From contig CM057147.1 of NCBI GenBank assembly GCA_029964075.1, positions 18,869,513-18,933,512 on the forward strand: DNA of 64,000 nucleotides, in the 5' to 3' direction. Position numbers and translations under genes: made by a program. Origin of the DNA: Patiria pectinifera. Taxonomy: Eukaryota; Echinodermata; Asteroidea; Valvatida; Asterinidae. The notes below the pieces were generated by a model. The model did no database searches, had not been told where the DNA came from, and worked only from the letters and a program-made list of their open reading frames with translations. Positions 55,276 to 64,000 of the stretch are shown piece after piece (the first letter of the stretch is position 1; every line of letters begins with the position of its first letter).

Positions 55276-55464
55276 TTAAGCAAACAGCAAAAGCGTTTAC
55301 TATAAAGTAAAAGTATTATAAGGAAAAGCAATTGGTTGAATTCGTATGAATCAAAGTTCACTGTTGCTGTTTTGCGTTTTCTGATTGAAATGTTAATAAA
55401 TACTTCATAATTGTGGTTGAGTGCACGTCAAGTAGTGTATGGTTCTCTGTGTGTGCACCCACCT

Positions 55465-55793
55465 TCTGGAATTTGTATTCCTGTGGAGACATTTCTTTGT
55501 TCTCGTGTAGTAAAGTTTTCGAGTGTGAAATTGAAGTTTCAAAATGCTCTTATTTTAACCAGAATTAATTTCCTGGGCTGAAATTTGGACTAAATATCCC
55601 TTTTCTAAAACTCTTCCACTTGCGACAGATCAACCTACCTTGGAAATTCCTAGTTTTTGAGTAAAATCCATATATCTATTTCGTGAAATTCTTGTGGAGA
55701 CGTATTCATCTATAGAAATGTTCTTCTGGAGACGTATACAATCTTTTGTTCCCTATTGTGTTCATGTCTCCGTAAGGTAGTAAATTTAAGAAC
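55465..55793 (-). repeat. Dispersed repeat (GTCTCCACAGGAAT family), copy 2, reversed
   Basis: A near-identical reverse complement of 12,715-13,043 over about 325 bp, which suggests recent dispersal. Immediately followed by a CA microsatellite (55,799-55,821). Confidence 0.8.
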
Positions 55794-58231
55794 AGACATT
55801 CACACACACACACACACACACCCAAACCCGTAAGCCAAACATGCTTTATTTATTGATACGAACATCAAGTTGCTGCTTTGCAGTCGGTACTCCCCCTTTT
55901 CCCTACCCTGGATGTTCCATGCCATATTTCTTTCCTCAAACCGGTACAGCTTGTATTCTGATTTTAGACACTCTCTCCCCCGTGCATACATTACCTTTGC
56001 CTGCTGGACCACATTTTATTCAAGCTGCCACTCTGCATACTAGTATTTACTTCTCTCTTTTCAAGTTTGCCCCGACCCAGCCTTGAAAAACGACTAGTAA
56101 AAACACTCCAAATCTGAAGCATTTACTCATTCTGTTCGTACCAAACGAAGCAGATGCTAACAGTCTGGCAAAGGTAAATACTTTTAGTAAAAAGACAGTA
56201 CCGGTACCTTTAGCTTTTAGCAAATGCATTCCAATAACAGTATTTGCTTCATTTTTAATCGAACAGACGCATGTAAATGTTTTGGAAATTTGTAGTAAAA
56301 GCAAATGCTAACTTTTATACATACGTATGAATGATTTGTAAAAATACAATTATGTCATCGACTCAACTTAGGCCTACTAGTATCAGGACGAGACTTCCAA
56401 AGTTACGTGCTATCCAGCGTACGTGCGAGTGTATACCCGTAGATCGGTGTTTATGCACGGACCGAAAGTCGTCTGGTCATATTGACTTTAGTTCCCGTCG
56501 ACTTGACGAGATAATTTATCTCGGCACGTCATCATATCGAAACACAGTCACTTCGACTTCAGTAAGTCAATTTGCGAGATAATCTAATCCATTCCATCCT
56601 TTATTCTCTCCTTTAGTTCACATCGTCAACGATGCATGCCAGCTCTAATTATTTTATGCAACTTTCCTTCCTTGACAAAAACCCACCCGCTCTCCCCATA
56701 AAAAAAATCCTTTCAAATTTTTTTTTCGAAACCGATTTTGTATAAAGTCCCTTTGCTTCTTCTTCTTTCTTTTTTTCTTTTTTTAGGTTTTTAGTACAGT
56801 ATTCTGTTGAATAATTTGGATTTTTTTATTTCTGAAGTACGTGTTTTGCGATTTCAACTATTTTAATGACGCATAATTATTTTTGCGAATTACACGTCAT
56901 AATTTCGGCAGACGCGTATAAGTACACTTTCATCCGGAGATCGCCAAACTGTAGTGTTTCATATTGTTTGCTAGACATATACCTGTAAGGTCTGGGGCAC
57001 AGAAAATGTACACAATATCTTACTTTTGCGGAGACAATTTTCAAATCCGAAAAAAAGGCTTGTTTACATCCAGCACGCGCGGTATACAGATTTTGTCAGC
57101 AGTGAATTTGGGCAAATCTGTCAAAAGCCGCATAAAATGCATATCACGTACGTGACAGTGTCAGGATTGATATCAGCTCCCACACTCGTAACAGACTTAC
57201 ACTCGTGCCAATTCTGGCCCACGCGTTTGAGGCTTCTTTTGGATCAGAAGCATGACTGGAATTTCAAGTACAAGTACTCCAACGGCTTAATTTTTTTCAG
57301 CGAAAATGTTGTGTCCTGAAATTCTTTCACGCGATTAATACACGAAAATAACAATTTTTCAAGATGTAGTTCTGTTGTGAGACGTGAACATTCATATTTT
57401 ACTTTAAAAAAAATATCCCAACTAATATCAAATTCGTGGGAAACGCGACCCTGATGGGCGCTTTCGTGATAACCTAAGCTGGTCCAGTGCCTAACCATTT
57501 TTTGAAGAACTCCATTATAAAACGCGGTATCGTAAAAAGTGTCACATAATTATATCATGTTCGTGTACGTATATTGCCTAATTGTACCAACAGTTTAGGC
57601 AAGTATAACGTTTGGCAACACGCCTAGTTGTGTTGTTTAACTTGTTTTGGAGCAAGGTCTGAAAGCCGCGGTTGTCACGTTCGTGGTGTATATTGTGCCG
57701 CCGCAACAAGACCTGACACGTGTGACTCGAGTTCGTGACTTCGTATCGTAAGTGTGTGCTTGAGTTTGTTGTTGGTGTACATCGAGGACACACACGTGCA
57801 ACATCATCGGTGAATCGAGGACAGGAACCAAATCGAGGACGACCTCGATTAGAAAACGTGTACAAAACCAATGAGAGCTGTTGCGAACAAGTTGAAAGTA
57901 CAAAGGAAAAAAAAATCCCCGATTTACACCATAAACAAACGTGCATGTGATTCCAAAACTGCTACCCTGTGGAGACCCGGGTAAAATACGGAACAAAAAA
58001 ATGTAAAGGTATCCACAATGACATTTCTAAAGGTGGAAGCACACTGCACGTACATGTACGATAATCATATACAAATTCTTACAAAATCCCTTCAAAATGC
58101 ACTGTAATTAAAATTCCTTATAATATTATCTGATTGACAGCCCACATCCCTCCATTCCCTCCACAATTCCTCCCCACAACCTTCATATAGAACGTGTTTT
58201 TAAAAAAAGGTGAGGTACTACCTATATTGAC

Positions 58232-58598
58232 GGGGTTCGAAATTAGCGGTAGCCCGCTAGCCAAATGCAGCGGCGGGCTAGTCAAAGTTACTAACTAGCC
58301 CGGCTGGCGAGTGAAATATTATTGGGCTACGGCAAAGATGAACGTACAGGAAGAAATAAATCATTAAATTTAGAAAGAAAACCCCATCAATCTGTGTCTA
58401 ATTTTATCAACTGTTTTAAAGGGTTAAATTATTAGATCTGTTAATCAAAAATACTGACAAAATTGCCTCAGAATTGAGCCTGAAAATACGCCATTTTGTA
58501 TTTGAGATAAGGAAAAAAAATGCGGGCTAGTGAGAATGCCCGCGGGCTAGTTAAGAGTATACCGGCTGGCTAGTGAACAAAAAAGTTAAGGTCGAACC
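58232..58598. mobile_element. Dispersed element, copy 2 (CGGGCTAG family)
   Basis: GGTTCGAAATTAGCGGTAGC to AAGGTCGAACC, with the interior in the same order as 8875-9261 (GCGGCGGGCTAGTCAAAG, AGGAAGAAATAAATCAT, ATTATTAGATCTGTT, ATGCCCGCGGGCTAG). Confidence 0.65.
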
Positions 58599-59381
58599 AA
58601 TTTATTTGATCCACTTCACTACAACCCCCCCCCCCCCCACGCCAAAATAATGGGGGGGGGACGAAAGAAAAAAACAGAAAGGAAACTAACTTAATGCCAT
58701 TTTCTATTCCTTTTCTTTTTAAACACAATGAATGCCACACTTTCAGTCCAATAATAAAAACCTTTCTGCGGGAATGCGAATTGAAAAAAAATTGAATTTA
58801 CTAATACACAATGCGGTGCGGTGAATTACTTCCTCCAGCTTTATAGAAAACATTGCTATTGTTGGTACCAGACCAACAGTCTAAAATTCAGTGTTCGTGC
58901 CTCTACCGTACTTACATCCAGTCTAGACTTCAGCACGCTGTATGTAAGGCATGTCGTCGAATAGCCCAGGTTGCTATGGACGACGTCTTCATTGCATTAC
59001 GAATTTGAAAGTACTACCTGACGCCATAGCAAAAACATCATTTTGCAAACGAGCGAAATGTGTAGTCTGTGAAGAGCTATTGCCGTAATTAAAAGTCGTT
59101 AGACAGTCGTTTTTGTCCGTTGACGCCACCGATATCCACGGTGCTGTGTAATTGTGTTATAACAACCTGCTGGGTTTCATGTCTAATGAGAGACAAAGTA
59201 CACGTTTATTGGGGTCGAGGAAGTTAAGAACAACCATTCCCGTGCTGGAGTGCTATAGGACGCACGTGGCGCGACGCGGCGGTCGGCAAATATGTCTCTT
59301 CTACATGCTACTTTGCTTGTAAAATCAGTAACATATCACGTGATTGAATAATCATGTGATTTGAAATTACATCATAAGTAT

Positions 59382-59821
59382 ACAAATATTGACTGCTTCA
59401 AGTGGTGTAGTAAAACTAGCGTTCCGAGGTGATCCATGAAGCATTCTATTTGTCCCGAGGCGAAGCCGAGGGAAAATACAATGCTCCATGGATCACCGAG
59501 GGAGGCTAGTTTTACTTCACTATGATATAAAGCAGTCAATTTAATCTAAATACAACAAAAGTCATTTAATCTAAATACAACAAAAGTGTATATCAATTTG
59601 AATATGAAATTACTTGAAAATTTACTTGCACTTTTAAACACTACCCCTTCACGAAATGTTTGAACCCTGCTCTATAGCACTCAGGTTGCTAAAGGGATAG
59701 TACTTTGGTTGCTATGAGTATAGTACTTTTGCCGTGCACAGCAATAACAAAAATAGCGAATGCCATGTGACTCGCTCTAGGCCAATCAAGATACAGAATC
59801 TGTGGGTGAGGTGTTATAATT
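59382..59821. mobile_element. Composite palindrome plus MITE body, copy 2
   Basis: Repeats the palindrome of 52,605-52,767 (GTGGTGTAGTAAAACTAGCG ... GGCTAGTTTTACTTCACTA), then the MITE body of 52,771-53,130 (CTTCACGAAATGTTTGAACC, CCATGTGACTCGCTC, CAGAATCTGTGGGTGAGG) without the MITE's left end. Confidence 0.7.
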
Positions 59822-59828
59822 TAGAATA

Positions 59829-59950
59829 CATGGCGAAAAGCGTGCATCATGGTGGCCTGCTGCGCGCTAGGTCGGTGGCCACAATGCTGCAGGTTGCGGG
59901 TTCGAGCTCCAATTTTACGACAACCAACACGCGAACGGTGTTCCCGAGCA
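59829..59950 (+). mobile_element. tRNA-like repeat head
   Basis: GTGGCCTGCTGCGCGCTAGG and, 35 bp on, GGTTGCGGGTTCGAGCTCC look like decayed A- and B-boxes. Only one copy is seen in the window. Confidence 0.35.
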
Positions 59951-62730
59951 GGATTTCCACTCCCCGCTTATTGGGGAGTAGATGAAGAACGTCAAGAACA
60001 ATGATGGCGGACTTCCCACAACTTGCGTTAATGTTTTGTGCATGATATAATTGAAAACGCTCGTTCAGTGCTGGAGTAGTAAGGCGAAATTATTTTTTGA
60101 TTGTACGTGAACACAGAAAGGGGGCCGTGTCTGTGCAAAATAAAACAACAAAGCTGTTCCGGTATTTGAATTATTTTCATAAGATCATTAGTTTTTACCT
60201 TTCTGTTTTTATTCGGCGTTTAAATATGGCGGCTGTCATCTTATTAGTTGCGCGGCCAGCTCCACGTACTCCCCATGCACTGGAGTGTTTGTGATGGGCA
60301 AGCCGAGAACACTGTTCGCGGATCAGTAGAGAACGGGGTTTGCAATAAGCCCCGTGATTCCGGACAGCCGGGTTACTTATCCGAGTGGCAAATCCATGAA
60401 TTTTTTTTCAAGGTTTGGGTATAGTTGAGGCGTTGTAGACAACAAACTATGGAACACAACGGATTCGTGTTCATGCATGAGTCACGTGATTGCGCCATGT
60501 AATTTCTGGAAGGAGTAGTGTTTTGAGTTAAAAAAAAAAACAAAATCAGTTTTTTTACCCTAGTGACCCCATGATGACCTTTGACCCCAGTTTGGTCATG
60601 TGACATATTTTTGGGGCTTGGCTGCTGATACTTTTGACAAAGTTTGGTTGATGATCGGTCAAAATATGTAGGAGCAATAGACAATGTCGACGTTTGTTAC
60701 TAACTAACTAACTAACCAACTAACGTGCGGACCGTCTAACGGAGAGACATGATTAGAAGAGCTGCTACCCGCAGCTATAAAAAAAAAAAAAAAAGCACCG
60801 TGGCATTTAGTTAGATAATGTGTTGAATGGGGAGGTAGACATGTTGAAGATGTTGGAGTATAAATATCATGTTTCATGATTAAGTAAATCATATCAATAA
60901 TTTTCTTTATATAGGCCTATTCGTTAAAATTACAACTACCCGATGCCAAAATGTACTCAAGCATAGCCTGGGCATCAGCCGAACTTCGCAAGGTTTCGGC
61001 AGTGCCCATAGGAAGTGATGTTTCCAAGCATTGTGACTTGGAATAGATCATTGGAGATGATGGAAATAAATTTGAAATGATTAATGTACACCCGGGGAAC
61101 AACATAATAATGATGCAGGCCTACCATTTTGTGCACTAACACATCCACAATTACTCCCGTTTCAATGCAATGTCCAAAGCGACAGCGAATCTTTGGACAG
61201 CTTAACTCACTTGGAAAACGAGGTTTTCTGGCCTTCGCTTTAAAATTAATGGCACTCTGTCATCCTTGAATGCGGAGATGCAAATAAAGTATCAATGGCA
61301 AGCTAATGATTCATCCTTTAAGACGAAACCACTTTGACAGTGTTCAAGTTCATAACTTTTACATACAAATCCATTATTTTTGGATTACGTTTTTGATACA
61401 CCCTGTACAGGCCAAAGGTTTGTGACCCGCAGAGTAAAAAGGAGATGATATTAACTCTCGGCCAAAACGTCGAAGAAACAAGTTCCAGTCTTAAAAAAAT
61501 GACCACATACATACATGTATACCTGCATAATGGTCCGGACCACACACGGATCTTAAATGTGGGTGTGGCCAACGCGAGACGTTGCCTTATTGATGACCAA
61601 ATGAAAAGTAACTTTCGTTATTCCTTAGAGACATAACCACAGATGTTTCGTGCCTAGCTTGCCTAATTGCAATGGACTTGTATTAAGGAACTGAGCGTGG
61701 GTAGATAATGGGGAAAAGTGATCCTTGAAATCCTGAAGATCTATCGTAATTGATGGCTATCTCGGATTGAAGGTGAACACTTGCAAACAAAAAAAATAAT
61801 CCCATCGCGAATGCAATATCTGGAAAACACCTGCACTTAAATATTTTACTTAACATTGTGTTTTCTCCTCTTTAATTTCAAGGAGTCTTTGCCGAGGACT
61901 ACTGTTGCCACGGTCACCAAATCCTATCTTTCGGTCCATCGCACGGAGATCGCGTGACGGTAGCAGAGGACGTGTAATTGTGTTTAGGAGCTTCTGCTAC
62001 GTGCCCCTTCTTTCGAGGGTCAGATGAGAGTAATTGAGTGAACAAACGGTCAAATTTTAAACCGAGTTTGAGATAAACAAGTTCGGCCTGTATATGTTGA
62101 ACTTCGTCATTAGACTCTGAAGTTCTCTGTTCTACGACCTTTGTTACCCCGGAAGTCTCGCTGCTCGCTAAAATTGTCTGAGAACTCTAGCAGACAATGG
62201 CATCAGCTCTGGCCTCGATTACAGTCAGCATCCCGCAGTCGGTTTTCCAGTGGCTATACCAAAGATTTCACTGTGTGACGCTTTCACTAGAAGCTTGAAC
62301 ACGTCAAGAAAGATTTCACAGGCCTTTAATAAGGAAAGCGTGCATGGTTCATTCCGTAAGGCAAACAAAGACGAGGTTTGCTTAATAGAGCTGGATCTGA
62401 AAGTCTCAGTTTATCCCGAGTGACTCAGTCGGTCAGTCGGCCCATGTCAGTCAGTCAGTAAGTCAGAGACTCACATTTAGAGGACAATCGGCCTCGGGTA
62501 CAGCAAACAAACAAAAATTCAAACGTTCTTTATCTTGTGACGAAAACAATTTATGGACAACACATTGTCATTGCCAGAAAGTTACCAAAAAGTCAAGCGT
62601 CACACTTGAAGCGATTGTATCACTTTCATATTCGATGTACCTGAACTTGCGTTCAGACGAACACTGAGCAAAGGGCCACCGAAGCAAATTCTTCACTTAA
62701 CCTCTTTCTTCAATTGAGTTGCAGTTAGTT

Positions 62731-63894
62731 ATGGAAAATCAACCGACGATCTACGTGACTGACTCTGTCACGTCAGGCCAGCCGTTGCTGCAGAGTTTTA
62801 CCGCATCGAGCACTGCAACAGCTCTCGGTGGCAAAGTTGACTTCGGGTTGCTCTTCTCTGTCATCCTGAGCTCCATGGGCATGCTCGGCAACGCTCTGGT
62901 TTGCTTTGTCATGTTGCGCCACAGGAAGGTGTTCCACTCACCGACCAACAAGCTGATCATCCACCAGTCCTTTGTTGACCTCGTGGCTTCCACCATCTTT
63001 TTTGTCCGTAGATTTGCGCTCGCGGTACCCCCAATCCCTGACGGTTTCATTGGGGGCTTTTACTGCCGTGTCTGGTGGTCCGAGTGGCCAATGTACGGTA
63101 TGTTCGTCACCTCTACCTACAATCTGGTGGCCATATCTACGGAGCGTTACGTGGCTACCTGCCATCCCATTAAGCATCGTAACGCTTTCTCCCCGTTCCG
63201 TCTGAAACTCGTCATGGCCGCCGCCTGGCTCGCGGGCTGGCTCCCGGCTGCCCACCTCACTTTGATCTGCTACTACGACGCCGAGGTGCGCGACTGCGGC
63301 GCCTCCTGGCCAAACTTTGAGGTGCAGGCCGTGGCCGGCACCCTCATCTTCGTTCACGAGATCATCGTCCCTATCACAGTCATGTTCTTCGCTTACTCCC
63401 GGATAATCTGGTCCCTCCGTCAACGCTCCAGAGTTCGAGAGGGAGAGAACAACGACGCTGCCAGGGAGATGTTCTCCAAAGCCAATCGCAACGTGACCAT
63501 CACCCTGGTGGTGGTCGCTGCCTTCTTCGCCATCTGTTGGCTTCCAACTGACATTTACTACCTTCTCTACAATCTCCACGTACACAACAACTTCGTGGAG
63601 CACCCGGTCTACCAGGTGGTTTCGGTCATTGTCGTGCTCAACCTGTGCATCAACCCTCTCATTTACTGTTTCGCTTACGATCGTTTTCGTAAGAAACTCA
63701 AGCAGGAGTTTTGCGGGAACCGCTGGCTTGCCCGCCGGGTCGGCATTGCTGAGGACGGTACAAGCAATGACACAGGTACCCACATTACCGTAGCTGCGGG
63801 TCGCGGAGCAACTGCCGGGAATGACAAGACTCTCACCACCACTGTTCACAAGGCTGGCTGCTCCTCTCAGACTGAAACGGTGGTCGCTAGCTAA
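62731..63894 (+). CDS. Rhodopsin-class (class A) G protein-coupled receptor, orphan
   Basis: An uninterrupted 387-residue frame with seven membrane segments at the cell surface. Landmarks: GN with N54 in TM1, HQSFVDLVAS with D83 in TM2, C112 before TM3 and C189 in loop 2 (disulphide pair), E138-R139-Y140 at the end of TM3, W166 in TM4, P214 in TM5, CWLP at 269-272 in TM6 and NPLIY at 308-312 in TM7, then an amphipathic FRKKLKQEF helix and Cys328 as a possible palmitoylation site. The Ser/Thr-rich tail suits receptor-kinase and arrestin regulation. The N terminus is short (about 35 residues) and has no N-x-S/T site. Codon use is GC-rich compared with its surroundings. The general look is that of peptide-type receptors in expanded invertebrate deuterostome families, but ligand and subfamily cannot be assigned. 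I chose the ATG at 62,731; TTGCAG just before it could be a splice acceptor. Confidence 0.9.
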   Translation: MENQPTIYVTDSVTSGQPLLQSFTASSTATALGGKVDFGLLFSVILSSMGMLGNALVCFVMLRHRKVFHSPTNKLIIHQSFVDLVASTIFFVRRFALAVPPIPDGFIGGFYCRVWWSEWPMYGMFVTSTYNLVAISTERYVATCHPIKHRNAFSPFRLKLVMAAAWLAGWLPAAHLTLICYYDAEVRDCGASWPNFEVQAVAGTLIFVHEIIVPITVMFFAYSRIIWSLRQRSRVREGENNDAAREMFSKANRNVTITLVVVAAFFAICWLPTDIYYLLYNLHVHNNFVEHPVYQVVSVIVVLNLCINPLIYCFAYDRFRKKLKQEFCGNRWLARRVGIAEDGTSNDTGTHITVAAGRGATAGNDKTLTTTVHKAGCSSQTETVVAS

Positions 63895-64000
63895 ACTTAA
63901 TCTGAACCCACGAAGTAGAAACTGTGCGCACTCGTGGTCTAATTACAAAAGGTCAATGTCTTTGAAACCGGTAGAAGGGGCATAATATTAACCAAGTTGG

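Larger units (their letters stand above)
48633..62730. other. Gene-poor intergenic region rich in mobile-element remnants
   Basis: No exon or gene is supported across 14 kb. Short open frames exist on both strands but are unconserved-looking and AT-driven. Elements recognised are listed separately (49,565; 51,255; 52,605; 53,539; 54,750; 55,465; 58,232; 59,382; 59,829). The far right (61,860-62,730) should include the 5'UTR and promoter of the GPCR gene, but I cannot place a TATA box or first exon. Confidence 0.6.

Noticed and set aside
60370-60790. Possible retroelement 3' end (GACCTTTGACCCCAGTTTGG ... GCTACCCGCAGCTATA, A-run)
   Set aside because: Suggestive of a LINE-type 3' tail, but only one copy is seen and there is no reverse transcriptase remnant, so I did not annotate it.
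61380-61636. Fragments resembling mobile-element coding debris (TACACCCTGTACAGG and TCGGCCAAAACGTCGAAG)
   Set aside because: The phrases look like retroelement or transposon ends, but the stretch is too short and degenerate to assign to a class.
62938-63849. 303-codon open frame on the minus strand opposite the GPCR
   Set aside because: It is the antisense shadow of a GC-rich coding exon; its charged, repetitive composition has no family features and the sense frame is a clear receptor.

Overview
The window looks like nuclear DNA of an invertebrate deuterostome. Genes are split into short exons by introns of about 0.3-5 kb with GT-AG borders, base composition is AT-rich, and tRNA-derived SINEs and dozens of short inverted-repeat elements fill the non-coding space. 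The protein sequences are recognisably animal (MED15, DHRS12, a DUF3105 protein, a class A GPCR). An echinoderm fits best, but a hemichordate or cephalochordate is not excluded; this is an inference from gene and repeat style only.

Layout. (1) 1-25,515, plus strand: the 3' part of the Mediator subunit gene MED15, 17 coding exons ending in a TAA. The N-terminal KIX domain lies upstream of the window. The 3'UTR contains a 10-bp-period satellite and ends near the AATAAA at 26,484. (2) 26,670-27,370: a coding-like but unassignable island. (3) 29,051-32,923, minus strand: a small secreted or membrane DUF3105 protein (TP53I13-like), tail-to-tail with MED15. (4) 39,634-48,632, plus strand: DHRS12, a short-chain dehydrogenase, with a TATA box, a non-coding first exon and eight coding exons. 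(5) 48,633-62,730: gene-poor DNA packed with mobile-element remnants. (6) 62,731-63,894, plus strand: a rhodopsin-class GPCR with an uninterrupted 387-codon reading frame.

The genes are not functionally linked in any obvious way (transcription coactivator, secretory-pathway protein, oxidoreductase, receptor). What links MED15 and DHRS12 is structure: exon pieces have been copied together with their splice sites. In DHRS12 the end of the exon that encodes the catalytic YxxxK motif, with its 5' splice site, is amplified about twelve times as a 52-bp tandem array, creating a row of decoy donors stronger than the real one. In MED15 the end of one exon plus its donor is copied twice, a 17-18 residue exon ending in SPQ is present three times in a row, and two 90-bp exons look like a pair.

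Mobile DNA: four hAT-like miniature elements (two with perfect 8-bp target duplications), two elements flanked by TTAA, several other terminal-inverted-repeat elements, at least four tRNA-like SINE types, several multi-copy dispersed families, three large tandem arrays and a short telomere-like tract. All exon borders were read by eye from phase, splice consensus and protein similarity, without transcript data.
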